This document shows positions 7,606-17,434 of a stretch of DNA of 33,027 nt, one piece after another; positions within the stretch are counted from its first letter, which is position 1; the number at the start of each line of letters is the position of its first letter. This DNA is from Bradyrhizobium cajani. GTDB taxonomy: Bacteria; Pseudomonadota; Alphaproteobacteria; Rhizobiales; Xanthobacteraceae. Location of the stretch: positions 1 to 33,027 of the forward strand of contig NZ_WQNE01000058.1 in assembly GCF_009759665.1 (NCBI RefSeq), read 5' to 3'. Both the position numbers and the translations under genes were made by a program. A model generated the notes under the pieces. That model made no database searches, was not told the origin of the DNA, and saw only the letters and a list, made by a program, of their open reading frames with translations.

Positions 7606-8621
7606 GCGGACAGCGCTCCGACGCGTTCGGCCATGGAGACGTCCGTCCTGATGCAGCGCACGAAGTGGCGAGGTCCGACGTCCACCATCGGCGGAAGCGC
7701 GGCGCGACACTGATCGATCACGAGCGGGCATCGATCGGAGAAGGTGCAGCCGGACGGCAAATCGGCGAGCTCCGGCACCGTGCCCGCGATCGTCTTCAGC
7801 CGCGTCCCCTTGCGCGCGCCGAGCTTCGGCCGGGCGCGGAACAGGCCCTGCGTGTAGGGATGCCCCATCCGGCGGAACACCTCGTCGGTCGGCCCGCTCT
7901 CGACGACGGTGCCGCCATACATCACCATCATCCGCTGCACGTTCTCGGCGATGACGCCGAGATCGTGCGAGATCAGGATCATCGACATGCCGCGCTCCTC
8001 GACGAGATCGGCGATGAGGTCGAGGATCTGGCCCTGGATGGTGACGTCGAGCGCGGTGGTCGGCTCGTCCGCGATCAACAGGTCCGGCTCGCAGGCGAGC
8101 GCCATGGCAATGGTGATGCGCTGGCGCTGACCGCCAGAGAACTGGTGCGGATAGGCGTCGACGCGCCGTGCCGGATCGGGCAGCCCGACGCGGTCGAGCA
8201 AGGCGATCGCCTCGCGCCGCGCCTGTGCCGCAGAGTACTTCTTGTGACGCCGCAGCGGCTCGGCGACCTGATGGCCGATCGCGTGCATCGGATTGAGCGC
8301 GGTCATCGGCTCCTGGAAGATCATGCTGATGCGGTTGCCGCGCAGACGGCAATAATCGGCATCCGAACGCCCAACGAGCTCATCGCTATCAAGCCTGATG
8401 CTGCCGCTGACGCCCGCGCTGTCCGGCAAGAGGCCCATCAGGGAAAGTGCCGTGACGGACTTCCCGCAACCGGATTCGCCGACGAGCCCGAGCGTCTCGC
8501 CGCGCTTGAGAGTGAAGCTGACACCGCGCACGGCCTGCGCGGGCCCGCGGCTCGTGTTGAGGCGGACGCCGAGATTGTCGACTTCGATCAGCGGCATGTT
8601 GGAGCGCTCACCCATCGTCAT
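7602..8621 (-). CDS. Peptide-type ABC transporter ATP-binding protein (DppD-like, 339 aa)
   Basis: First ATPase subunit of the importer. Walker A GESGCGKS is at 48-55, Q-loop Gln103, signature FSGGQRQR at 161-168, Walker B LLIADEP with Glu186, and His219 of the H-loop. The C-terminal extension GHPYTQGLF and onwards carries four cysteines (292, 298, 305, 323), matching the DppD/OppD-type domain. The ATG at 8621 overlaps the stop of the permease gene (ATGA), indicating translational coupling. Another in-frame ATG at 8597 (MPLIEVDN) is a possible alternative. It would pair with the DppF-like protein as a heterodimer powering the two permeases. Confidence 0.93.
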   Translation of the reverse strand: MTMGERSNMPLIEVDNLGVRLNTSRGPAQAVRGVSFTLKRGETLGLVGESGCGKSVTALSLMGLLPDSAGVSGSIRLDSDELVGRSDADYCRLRGNRISMIFQEPMTALNPMHAIGHQVAEPLRRHKKYSAAQARREAIALLDRVGLPDPARRVDAYPHQFSGGQRQRITIAMALACEPDLLIADEPTTALDVTIQGQILDLIADLVEERGMSMILISHDLGVIAENVQRMMVMYGGTVVESGPTDEVFRRMGHPYTQGLFRARPKLGARKGTRLKTIAGTVPELADLPSGCTFSDRCPLVIDQCRAALPPMVDVGPRHFVRCIRTDVSMAERVGALSA

Positions 8622-9493
8622 CGCTCCCGCGCCAGCCGGGGATCGAGCAGGTCGCGCAATCCGTCGCCGAGCAGATTGAGACCGAGCACCGCGATCGCGA
8701 TCGCAGCGCCCGGATAGACCGCGAGCATCGGCGACTGGAACAGCAGCGTCTGCGCATCGTTCAGCATGCGGCCCCAGGACGGCTGCGGCGGCTGGGTGCC
8801 GAGGCCGAGATAGGACAAGGCGGCCTCCGCGAGAATGGCGAGCGCGAACTGGATCGTGACCTGCACGATCAGGATCGACAGGATGTTGGGCAGCACGTGC
8901 TCGATGGTGATGCGGAAGCGCCCCTTGCCCGCGGCGCGCGCGGCCAGCACGAACTCGCGCGCCCAGATCGCGTTGGCCGAACCGCGCGTCAGCCGCGTCA
9001 GCGTCGGGATCTGGAAGATGCCGATCGCGACGATCGAGGTCACCATGCCCGGTCCAGCGACCGCGGCGAGCATGATCGCGGAGAGCACGGCCGGAAAGGC
9101 GAAGCTGAAATCGGCAAACCGCATGATGATCTCTTCGGTCCAGCCCCGCTTGGCAGAGGCAATCAGGCCGAGGCAGACGCCGAAGGTGAGACCGATGCTC
9201 ACGGCAATGATGCCGACCATGATGGTGGAGCGGGCGCCCGCGAGCAGCAGCGAGACGATGTCGCGACCGAAGGAATCTGTGCCGAGCCAGTGCGCCGCCG
9301 AGGGCGGCCGGAGTTTCGAGGCGATGTCGATCTCGGTGGGGGGCCACGGCGTCCACACCAGCGACAGCAGCGCCGCGGCGAGCACCAGCAGGCTCAGCGC
9401 ACCGCCGAGCACGAAGCTGCGATGGCGCAGCGCGCGGCGCCAGAACGTCCGGGCCGGCAGCGGCCGTGTTGCGAGCGGCGCGTCAATGGTCAT
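8618..9493 (-). CDS. Peptide-type ABC transporter permease (DppC-like, 291 aa)
   Basis: Inner-membrane permease. A first transmembrane helix is at about 26-47. The hallmark segment HWLGTDSFGRDIVSLLLAGARSTIMVG follows at about 68-94, then about five more helices. The ATPase-coupling loop AREFVLAARAAGKGRFRITIEHVLPN is the EAA-type motif. The C-terminus LNLLGDGLRDLLDPRL is typical of DppC/OppC. The ATG at 9493 lies eight bases after the stop of the DppB-like gene and gives the normal family length. It forms the translocation pore with the DppB-like subunit. Confidence 0.93.
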   Translation of the reverse strand: MTIDAPLATRPLPARTFWRRALRHRSFVLGGALSLLVLAAALLSLVWTPWPPTEIDIASKLRPPSAAHWLGTDSFGRDIVSLLLAGARSTIMVGIIAVSIGLTFGVCLGLIASAKRGWTEEIIMRFADFSFAFPAVLSAIMLAAVAGPGMVTSIVAIGIFQIPTLTRLTRGSANAIWAREFVLAARAAGKGRFRITIEHVLPNILSILIVQVTIQFALAILAEAALSYLGLGTQPPQPSWGRMLNDAQTLLFQSPMLAVYPGAAIAIAVLGLNLLGDGLRDLLDPRLARER

Positions 9494-9501
9494 GGGCGCG
9501 C

Positions 9502-10452
9502 TCACAGATCGTGGACCTTGATACGGGGATCGATGAAGGCATAGAGCACATCGACCACGAAATTGACGACGACGACCATGGCGGCCAGCAGCATCACGCA
9601 GTTGCGCACCACGATCAGGTCGCGGTTGGCGATCGACTGGAAGATCAGTCGCCCGAGGCCCGGAAGGTAGAACACGTTCTCGATCACGATGGTGCCGGCG
9701 AGCAGATTGGCGAATTGCAGCCCCATCACCGTCATGACGGGGATCATCGCGTTGCGCAGCACGTGGCGCCACAGCACCTCGCGCTTGCCGAGGCCCTTTG
9801 CGCGCGCGGTGCGGACGAAGTCCTCGCGCAACACCTCGAGAACCGCCGAACGGGTGACACGTGCGAGGATCGCGGCCTGCACCACCGCAAGCGAGATTGC
9901 CGGCAGCAGCAGCGACTTGAAGCCAGGCCAGATGCCATCCTCCCAGCCGGCAAAGCCGCCCGCCGAGAGCCATTGCAGCCGCACCGAGAACAACAGCACA
10001 AGAAGGATCGCGAACCAGAAGTTCGGCAGCGCGATGCCGACCTGGGTCAGCGACATCACGCCGACATCGCCGAGCTTGTTGTGATTGGCGGCGGTGTAGA
10101 TGCCGGCCGAGAGTGCCAGCGTCACCGTAATGGTCATGGCCATGATCGCGAGCGGAATCGTCAGCACCAGCCGTTCCGCGATCAGGCTGGCGACCGGCGT
10201 GCCATAGACATAGCTGTTGCCGAGATCGCCGGAGAGCAGTCCCCTGATCCATTGCAGATAGCGAACCGCCAGCGGCTGGTCGAGCCCGAGCTTGACGGTG
10301 AGCGCGCGGACCGCGTCGGCCGAGGCGTCGGCGCCCATCAGCATCTGCGCGGCATTGCCGGGAAGAGCGTCCAGCACAAGGAAGATGATCAGCGATGCGC
10401 CGACCAGCGTCGCCAGCAGGGTCAGGACACGTCGGAGGACAAAGACGCTCAT
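9502..10452 (-). CDS. Peptide-type ABC transporter permease (DppB-like, 316 aa)
   Basis: Inner-membrane permease of the DppB/OppB type. The opening RRVLTLLATLVGASLIIFLVLDALPGNAA is the conserved first helix and P-G-N/D motif of this family. About six membrane segments follow, with the coupling motif VLREDFVRTARAKGLGKREVLWRHVLRNAMIPV (EAA loop). It ends VDVLYAFIDPRIKV, as DppB proteins do. Upstream, 84 bases separate it from an amidase on the same strand, so amidase and transporter could share one transcript started near 12000. The ribosome binding site is weak. Confidence 0.93.
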   Translation of the reverse strand: MSVFVLRRVLTLLATLVGASLIIFLVLDALPGNAAQMLMGADASADAVRALTVKLGLDQPLAVRYLQWIRGLLSGDLGNSYVYGTPVASLIAERLVLTIPLAIMAMTITVTLALSAGIYTAANHNKLGDVGVMSLTQVGIALPNFWFAILLVLLFSVRLQWLSAGGFAGWEDGIWPGFKSLLLPAISLAVVQAAILARVTRSAVLEVLREDFVRTARAKGLGKREVLWRHVLRNAMIPVMTVMGLQFANLLAGTIVIENVFYLPGLGRLIFQSIANRDLIVVRNCVMLLAAMVVVVNFVVDVLYAFIDPRIKVHDL

Positions 10453-10536
10453 GCGCGCTCGGCTTCAGGGCTTGATCGCAGCACGATCAACATGTCCGGA
10501 CGCCGGAGGCAAGCCCCTTGCTGCATATCCATCTTC

Positions 10537-11958
10537 TCAAGCGGGCCGGCGCGAGAGCAGATCGTGCGAGGCCTCGAACAGCGCGCTCGCGCGCAGCAAT
10601 TCGGCGTCGCCCCGGAAACGGCCGACGAGTTGGAGCCCGATCGGCAGACCGTCGCGGCCGAAGCCGCAGGGCAGGCTGACCGCGGGATGTCCGGTCATGT
10701 TGAAGGGCATGGTCCAGGGGAACCAATGCGGCCGGACGCTGTCGAAATACTTGCCGTCGATCTCGATGGTGCCGAACAGGTCCTGCCCGATCGGCAGCGC
10801 GGTGCGGGTGATGGTCGGCATTGCCAGGAGGTGCCCGCGCGCAAGCAGCGATTGCACCCGGCGGAACAGCGCGGTGCGCGCGAACATCGCCTCCTGATAG
10901 TCGGCACCGCTGACCTCGGTGGCGAGCGCAAGCTGCTTGAGGAAGGCCTCGCTCAGCTCGTCCTTGTGCTCGGCCGCGAGCTTGGCAAAGCGCGTGCGCC
11001 AGACCGTGTGATTGATGGCGCGCCAGATCGGCTCGATGTCGAACCCGTCGCCGGAGAATTCTTCGATCTCGGCACCAAGGCTCGCCAGCCGGTCGAGGCT
11101 CGCCTTGAAGCTGGCGGCGACGTCCGAAGACACGGGCCGTCCGGGCGGCGAAGCACAGAACAGGATCTTCTGCCCGCGCAGATCACCGCGCGGCGCGGCG
11201 CTGCCGATGAAATCGGGTGCGGGAATGCCGATCGACCAGGGATCGCATGGATCCTCGCCGGCCATCGCCTGCATCATCAGCGCGGTGTCGGCGACGGTGC
11301 GCGTCGTCGGCGTGACATAGGTCTGGTTGCCGAACACGTCCAGCGCCTGGCTGTGCGGGATGACGCCGTTGCTCTGCTTCAAGCCGACGACGCCGTTGCA
11401 GGCGGCCGGGATCCGCGTCGAGCCGCCGCCGTCGGTCGCGATCGCAAGCGGCGCGATGCCGCTGGCAATGGCGACCGCCGCGCCACCGCTGGAGCCGCCG
11501 GAGGAACGCTCGGCACTCCATGCATTGCGGGTGCGGCCGAACAGAGGCGAGTCGGTCAGGCACTTGCTGCCGAATTCCGGCGTCGTGGTCTTGCCGATCA
11601 GGATCGCGCCTTGCGCGCGCAGCCGTGCGACCGCCACGGCATCCTCGGTCGGCACATTGTCTCTATAGGGAACGGCGCCGAAGGTGGTCTTCACTCCGCG
11701 CGTGTTGACGATGTCCTTGACGGTGACGGGGATGCCGTGCAGCAGGCCGAGCGGCTCGCCGGCCATCATCTTGCGCTCGGCGTCGCGCGCCGCTGCCATC
11801 GCTTCATCACCGCACAGCGTGATGAAGCAGTTCAATTTGGGCTGAAGCTCCTCGGCGCGCGCGAGCACGGCACTGACGAGCTCGACGGGCGAGATCCGCT
11901 TTTCGGCGATGAGGCCGCGCAGCTCGGTTGCGGACAAAAGACAGGGATCGCCGTTCAT
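10537..11958 (-). CDS. Amidase, amidase-signature family (473 aa)
   Basis: Second amidase-signature enzyme of the locus. Triad residues from the ATG at 11958 are Lys81 in TVKDIV, Ser156 in SSGGSSGGA and Ser180 in TDGGGSTR. The serine spacing of 24 is normal for the family. Length and the C-terminal PAVSLPCGFGRDGLPIGLQLVG block are typical of GatA-like stand-alone amidases. The start at 11958 (MNGDPCLL) is preferred to 12057 because the extra residues are not amidase-like and the longer start would run into the LysR promoter region. It is the first gene of the minus-strand run that continues into the importer, and it is divergent from a LysR regulator 121 bases away. It probably hydrolyses the imported compound, an inference from position only. 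Confidence 0.92.
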   Translation of the reverse strand: MNGDPCLLSATELRGLIAEKRISPVELVSAVLARAEELQPKLNCFITLCGDEAMAAARDAERKMMAGEPLGLLHGIPVTVKDIVNTRGVKTTFGAVPYRDNVPTEDAVAVARLRAQGAILIGKTTTPEFGSKCLTDSPLFGRTRNAWSAERSSGGSSGGAAVAIASGIAPLAIATDGGGSTRIPAACNGVVGLKQSNGVIPHSQALDVFGNQTYVTPTTRTVADTALMMQAMAGEDPCDPWSIGIPAPDFIGSAAPRGDLRGQKILFCASPPGRPVSSDVAASFKASLDRLASLGAEIEEFSGDGFDIEPIWRAINHTVWRTRFAKLAAEHKDELSEAFLKQLALATEVSGADYQEAMFARTALFRRVQSLLARGHLLAMPTITRTALPIGQDLFGTIEIDGKYFDSVRPHWFPWTMPFNMTGHPAVSLPCGFGRDGLPIGLQLVGRFRGDAELLRASALFEASHDLLSRRPA

Positions 11959-12059
11959 CGTCACATCACGCTCCGAAGCTGGCCGTCGTTGGCCCAACAT
12001 TGACAGCGAGAATGACAGTTTTGTTAACTCGCCGTCCAATACGATTTTGATGGTCAACC

Positions 12060-12076
12060 CATACGTATTCGGTATG
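12060..12076. promoter_or_regulatory. LysR-type box (ATAC-N7-GTAT) between amidase and lysR genes
   Basis: The inverted repeat CATAC (12060-12064) and GTATG (12072-12076) contains the classical LysR consensus ATAC-N7-GTAT, with T12062 and A12074 giving T-N11-A. It lies about 103-118 bases upstream of the amidase start and immediately before the LysR start at 12080. It is therefore placed for autoregulation and control of the divergent amidase. Confidence 0.6.
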
Positions 12077-12079
12077 CCA

Positions 12080-12967
12080 ATGGATCTTCGCCGGCTCCGC
12101 TATTTCGTCGCCGTCGCCGAGACGCGCAGCATCGGCAAGGCCGCCGAGCGGCTGCGCATGGCCCAGCCCCCGCTCTCGGTCCAGATCCGCAAGCTCGAGG
12201 CCGAGATCGGCGCGCCGCTGTTCCGCCGCGGCACCCGCGGCATGGACCTGACCGAAGCGGGCCAGGCGCTGCTGGCACGCGCCAGCGAGGCGCTGGCGCT
12301 GGCAGCCGACGGCGCCGAAGCCGCGCGCGCGGTCGCCTCGGGGCGGCGCGGTCGGCTCTCGGTCGGCTACATGTTCGTGCTGGCGAATGCGATACTGCCG
12401 CGGCTCATCCCCGAGCTGCGCCGCTCGGTGCCCGGCGTCGACCTCGAATTCGCCGAGCTCAGCGCCTCGACACGCGAGGCCCGGGTGCTCGATCGCAGCG
12501 TCACCGTCGCGCTATGCATGCCGGCCATCAACCATCCCGAGATCCAGGTGGCGCGGATCGGTGCGCAGCGCCTCATGCTCGCCATGCCGATCCGCTCGCC
12601 ACTCGCCCGCCTGAGCTCCGTGCCTATGGCCCGGTTGCACGGCCGTCCGCTGATCGCGCTCCCGCATCCGGACCATGGTCCCGCTTCGTCCGCCGTGGTC
12701 CCCATGCTGCGCCGGCACCAGGTGGTGATGCCGATCGCGAGCCGCGTCGAGACGGTGCATTCGGCGATGAGCCTGGTCCTCGCCGGCGAAGGCTTCGCCA
12801 TCCTGCCGGCCTGCGCGCAGCTCGGCGCGCCGCGCGGCATCGTGTTCAGGCCGCTGCGAGACGCCACCGACTCCCTCGACATCGCGGTCTGTTGGCGGCG
12901 GGATTCCCAAAGTCCGCTGATCGGAACCTTCCTCAAATGCGCCGAGAAGGCCGTCGCGCGGCTGTGA
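12080..12967 (+). CDS. LysR-family transcriptional regulator (295 aa)
   Basis: LysR-type regulator with an N-terminal winged helix-turn-helix (MDLRRLRYFVAVAET, then SIGKAAERLRMAQPPLSVQIRKLE at about 17-40). A C-terminal effector-binding domain follows from about residue 90 (GRLSVGYMFVLANAILP). The chosen ATG at 12080 gives the usual MDLRxLRYF opening. An ATG two codons earlier (12074) is also possible, and no strong ribosome binding site separates them. The gene is divergent from the amidase-importer operon, the usual place for a LysR activator of its neighbour. Its effector is probably the imported compound or its product. It converges with the PfkB kinase gene, ends 12 bases apart. Confidence 0.92.
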   Translation: MDLRRLRYFVAVAETRSIGKAAERLRMAQPPLSVQIRKLEAEIGAPLFRRGTRGMDLTEAGQALLARASEALALAADGAEAARAVASGRRGRLSVGYMFVLANAILPRLIPELRRSVPGVDLEFAELSASTREARVLDRSVTVALCMPAINHPEIQVARIGAQRLMLAMPIRSPLARLSSVPMARLHGRPLIALPHPDHGPASSAVVPMLRRHQVVMPIASRVETVHSAMSLVLAGEGFAILPACAQLGAPRGIVFRPLRDATDSLDIAVCWRRDSQSPLIGTFLKCAEKAVARL

Positions 12968-12979
12968 GGCGACACCGCC

Positions 12980-13915
12980 TCACCAACGCCACGTGATCTC
13001 GCCAATCCAGGGCGGATCGGCCCCCGGGCGGGTGCAGGTGAGGCCGGCGCAATTGGCAGCGAACGACAGCGCGCGGCGGAGTTCGTCGGCACTGACGTCC
13101 TTCAATTGCTGCCGCACGATGCGGCCCTGCTTGTGCAGGGCGACCAGCAGCGCCGCCTGAAAACTGTCACCGGCGCCGATGGTGTCGGCGACCTCGACCG
13201 CCGGCGCGGCGACCTCGATCTGCCCTGCTCCGGCGTGCCACGCCGTGGCACCGTTGTTGCCGCGGGTGATGACGACGAGGCTCGCGCCCTGCTCCAACAG
13301 CGCGCTCGCCCGCTGCTGATACGGCTCCTCACCGTAGAGAAAGGCGAAGTCGACATCGGACATCTTGATGAGATCGGCGCTGGCCGCGAAGCCAGCCATG
13401 CGCGCAAGGTAGGCCGGCTTGTCCTTGACCAGATTGGGCCGGCAGTTCGGATCGAACGAGATCGTCGATGACGTCCGCGCATCCGCGATCAGCGCAGTCG
13501 TCTCCGCCGCGCCCTGGTCGTTGACCAGCGTGGTCGAGCCGACATGTAGGGCTTCGACCGTCTCGAACGGAATGGAGCCGCGTCGGTAGGTCCAATTCCG
13601 CGTCGCCGTCTCGGCATCGTAGAAGGCATAGTGGGATTCGCCCGCGACGATGCGCACGAAGGCGAGCGTCGTCTGATGATCACTGCGGGTGGCGAGACCC
13701 AGCTCGACTTGCGAGGCTGCGGCGTGATCTGCGATCATCCGTCCGAACAGGTCGGTCGAGATGCCACCGACAAAGCCGGTGGGCGCGCCGAGGCGCGCCA
13801 TGCCGATCGCGACGTTGAGGCACGAGCCGCCGACGGCGGGCATTACCGCCTCGCGGCCATCGGCGTTTCGCGTCGGCACGAAATCGATCAGCGCATCGCC
13901 GCAGGCAATCAACAT
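12980..13915 (-). CDS. PfkB-family carbohydrate kinase, fructokinase-like (311 aa)
   Basis: ATP-dependent sugar kinase of the ribokinase/PfkB family. The N-terminal signature GGSCLNVAIGMARLG (29-43) binds sugar. The C-terminal signature DTIGAGDSF (244-252) supplies the anion hole and the catalytic base Asp250. The overall sequence resembles bacterial fructokinases (opening ACGDALIDFVP), so fructose to fructose 6-phosphate is the likely reaction, but PfkB specificity is hard to read from sequence. The ATG at 13915 follows the FGGY kinase stop after five bases, so the two are coupled. It is last in the polyol operon. A fructokinase here fits a transporter that also admits polyols oxidised to fructose, though no long-chain mannitol-type dehydrogenase is present in the window. 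Confidence 0.88.
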   Translation of the reverse strand: MLIACGDALIDFVPTRNADGREAVMPAVGGSCLNVAIGMARLGAPTGFVGGISTDLFGRMIADHAAASQVELGLATRSDHQTTLAFVRIVAGESHYAFYDAETATRNWTYRRGSIPFETVEALHVGSTTLVNDQGAAETTALIADARTSSTISFDPNCRPNLVKDKPAYLARMAGFAASADLIKMSDVDFAFLYGEEPYQQRASALLEQGASLVVITRGNNGATAWHAGAGQIEVAAPAVEVADTIGAGDSFQAALLVALHKQGRIVRQQLKDVSADELRRALSFAANCAGLTCTRPGADPPWIGEITWRW

Positions 13916-13920
13916 CCCCT

Positions 13921-15567
13921 TCAACCTCTCGCGATCTCGCGCATCGTCGCGCGGCTGCCGCGATCGACCTCGCGCAGCAGCTTGTAGACCTCGCGCTTGC
14001 GGGCGTGAAACGCCGCCATGTCCGGCGCGGTCGGCTCGCTCTTGCGTCCCAACGCCGACATCTTCGCCATGGTCTCGCCGATCGAGGCACAGGCACCGCC
14101 AGCCACCGCCCCGAGCATGGCGGCCCCCAGCAGCACCGGCTCTTTCGTCTGCGGCAGTGCCACCGTGAGGCCCGTCGTATCCGCCATGATCTGCCGCACC
14201 AAGGGACTGCGGCTGGCGCCGCCGCCCATGATCATGATGCTGGAACGAACGCCATGCGTGGCAAAGGCCTCGATCACCTCGGCGAGCCCGTAGGCGAGCC
14301 CGCACAGGCCGGCAACGAACAGCCGCTCCATCGAAGCGATGTCGGTGTCGAGATCGAGGCCGGCGATCACCGCGCGCGTATCCGGGTCTGCATAGGGCGA
14401 GCGATTGCCGATGAATTCGGGCAAGACGTGCACATCGCGGGCAAGCAGCGCGGCGCGGCTGGCATCGCCGGCGCGCGCGATGATGCGGCGCTCGAGGAAA
14501 TCGATGAGGTCGAGCCCCTCGCTGCGCGCCGCCGCGCTCGCCTCGGCGAAGCCGGGATGCGACTTCAGGAGGTGATCGATCGCCGCGCCCGCGGCCGACT
14601 GGCCGCCCTCGTTGAGCCAGAAGTCCGGCACCATGCCGGAGTAGTAAGGACCCCACACCCCGGGCACGAAGCACGGCTCCCTGGTCGTCGCCATGATGCA
14701 GGCCGAGGTCCCCATGATGTAGGCGAGGCGATCGCAGACATCGGACGCGCCACCCGATCCGTCGCGGCCGCCGATCGCGCCAATGCCGCCGGCATGCGCA
14801 TCGATCAGCGACGCACCAACCGGCGTGCCCGGCGACAGACCGAGATCGGACGCCGCGGCGTGCGTGAGACCCTCGCCGAGCCGGGTGCCGGGCGCGACGA
14901 TCCCGGTGCCGATGCGGGCGTAATTCTCGCTGACGAAGTCTGACAGGCCAATGCGCTTGAAGAACGGCGCGCTCCAGCCGCCGCCATCATGTGCAAGATA
15001 GTTCCATTTGCAGGTAACGGTGCAGGTCGAGCGCTGCAGCGAGCCGGTCGCGCGCCAGGTCAGATAATCCGCCAGATCGAAGAAGTGGCCGGCAGCATCG
15101 AAGCTCGCACGCAAATGCCGCTTCAGCCACAGCAGCTTCGGCATCTCCATCTCGGGCGAGATCGATCCGCCGACATAGCGCAGCACGGCATCCTCGGTCT
15201 CGTTGATCAGCCGCGCCTCGGCGACGGCGCGATGGTCCATCCAGACGATGACGTTGCGCTGCGGATCGCCGGAGGTGCTGACCGTGACGGGCTCGCCGTG
15301 CGGATCGAGCACCACGAGCGAGCAGGTCGCGTCGAAACCGATGCCGCCGACGCTGTCGGGCGCGATCGCAGCCTCCGCCATCGCCGCGCGCACCGATGTC
15401 GCGCAGGCGTCCCAGATGTCCTGGGATGACTGCTCGACGATATCGCCGGCCTCGTGCCAGATCCGGATCGGATGCCGCGCCATCGCGAGCAGCGTGCCGG
15501 CCTCGTCGAACACCCCTGCCCGCGTGCTCGTGGTCCCTACATCGACGCCGATATACGCTCGCGGCAT
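13921..15567 (-). CDS. FGGY-family carbohydrate kinase, probable D-ribulokinase (548 aa)
   Basis: Two-domain FGGY kinase that phosphorylates a sugar or polyol using ATP. The phosphate-binding loop GVDVGTTSTRAGVFD is at 7-21. The catalytic base is probably Asp256 in SLIDAHAGG, and a glycine-rich adenosine motif IMGGGASRSPLVRQI lies near the C-terminus. GFDATCSLVVLD at 78-88 carries the Thr81-Cys82-Ser83 (TCS) motif, which is associated with the D-ribulokinase branch (FGGY/YDR109c type) and distinguishes it from L-ribulokinase or xylulokinase. GGGAG six bases before the ATG supports the start. Next to a polyol-type dehydrogenase, the simplest role is D-ribulose to D-ribulose 5-phosphate. Substrate remains an inference. 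Confidence 0.88.
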   Translation of the reverse strand: MPRAYIGVDVGTTSTRAGVFDEAGTLLAMARHPIRIWHEAGDIVEQSSQDIWDACATSVRAAMAEAAIAPDSVGGIGFDATCSLVVLDPHGEPVTVSTSGDPQRNVIVWMDHRAVAEARLINETEDAVLRYVGGSISPEMEMPKLLWLKRHLRASFDAAGHFFDLADYLTWRATGSLQRSTCTVTCKWNYLAHDGGGWSAPFFKRIGLSDFVSENYARIGTGIVAPGTRLGEGLTHAAASDLGLSPGTPVGASLIDAHAGGIGAIGGRDGSGGASDVCDRLAYIMGTSACIMATTREPCFVPGVWGPYYSGMVPDFWLNEGGQSAAGAAIDHLLKSHPGFAEASAAARSEGLDLIDFLERRIIARAGDASRAALLARDVHVLPEFIGNRSPYADPDTRAVIAGLDLDTDIASMERLFVAGLCGLAYGLAEVIEAFATHGVRSSIMIMGGGASRSPLVRQIMADTTGLTVALPQTKEPVLLGAAMLGAVAGGACASIGETMAKMSALGRKSEPTAPDMAAFHARKREVYKLLREVDRGSRATMREIARG

Positions 15568-15606
15568 TGTCGCTCCCGGTCGCTTTCCGTCAATTTTGAC
15601 GCAAGC

Positions 15607-16380
15607 CTACCAGCAAGTGTAGCCGCCATCCACCAGCACGATGCTGCCTGTCATCAGGCTCGCGGCCTCGGATGAGAGGAACAGGACGACCGAGGCGATC
15701 TCCTCGACCTGCCCCATTCGCGCCATCGGGGTTCCACCGATCCAGGCGTCGTACATTTTCGGGTTGCTCTTCACGAAGGCGTTGAGCGGGGTCTCGATGT
15801 AAGTCGGCGCCACCGCATTGACGCGGACGCCGCGCGCGCCCCATTCGGCGGCGAGCGACTTGGTCAGGTGGTGCACGCCGGCCTTGGAGGCGTTGTAGAA
15901 GCACTGCTCCTGCGGCTTGTTGACGATGAAGCCCGACATCGAGCCGACATTGACGATGGCGCCGCTCTTGGCCTTCAGCATGTGCTTGCCGAATTCGCGG
16001 CAGCACCAGAAGGTGCCGTTGAGATTGACGTCGATGACGTTGAGCCAGTGCTCGTCGGTGACGGTCTCCGCCGGCGTCTCGCTGCGGGCGATGCCGGCAT
16101 TGTTGACGAGGATGTCGACCTTGCCGTGGCGGGCGACGAGGTCGCTCGCCACCTCCGCGACGCGCCTGGTATCGGTGACGTCCATGATCGCGGTCTCGAT
16201 ATCGTAGCCCTTGGCCTTCAGGCTGGCCTTCGCGCTGTCGGCGACCTTGCTGTCGCGATCGCCGATGACGACCCTGGCGCCGGCTTCGGCCAGCGCCTCG
16301 GCGCAGGCAAGGCCAATGCCCTGCCCGCCGCCGGTGATGAATGCGGTCTTGCCGCTCAGCTTGAATTTTTCCAGATACAT
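15607..16380 (-). CDS. Short-chain dehydrogenase/reductase, probable polyol dehydrogenase (257 aa)
   Basis: Classical SDR with a Rossmann fold. The cofactor motif TGGGQGIG is at 16-23. Asp41 after the second strand (VVIGDRD) favours NAD(H) over NADP(H). NNAG is at 93-96, and the catalytic set is Ser149, Tyr162 and Lys166 (YNASK). The C-terminal MTGSIVLVDGGYTCW is typical. Its surroundings (polyol-type ABC importer, ribulokinase-like and fructokinase-like kinases) suggest oxidation of a sugar alcohol to a ketose. D-arabitol or ribitol to D-ribulose would feed the adjacent FGGY kinase. Sorbitol to fructose would feed the PfkB kinase. The sequence alone does not decide between these. Confidence 0.88.
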   Translation of the reverse strand: MYLEKFKLSGKTAFITGGGQGIGLACAEALAEAGARVVIGDRDSKVADSAKASLKAKGYDIETAIMDVTDTRRVAEVASDLVARHGKVDILVNNAGIARSETPAETVTDEHWLNVIDVNLNGTFWCCREFGKHMLKAKSGAIVNVGSMSGFIVNKPQEQCFYNASKAGVHHLTKSLAAEWGARGVRVNAVAPTYIETPLNAFVKSNPKMYDAWIGGTPMARMGQVEEIASVVLFLSSEAASLMTGSIVLVDGGYTCW

Positions 16381-16411
16381 GGTGGTCTTTCCGTCTTCTT
16401 GCCGTTTCTTG

Positions 16412-17419
<1,008 letters not shown>

Positions 17420-17434
17420 GATCCGGCAGCCCCT

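Noticed and set aside
9466..12003. Very long plus-strand open frame (845 codons) opposite the permease and amidase genes
   Set aside because: It is antisense to genes with clear family motifs and is rich in Arg, His, Asp and Glu runs typical of shadow frames in high-GC DNA.
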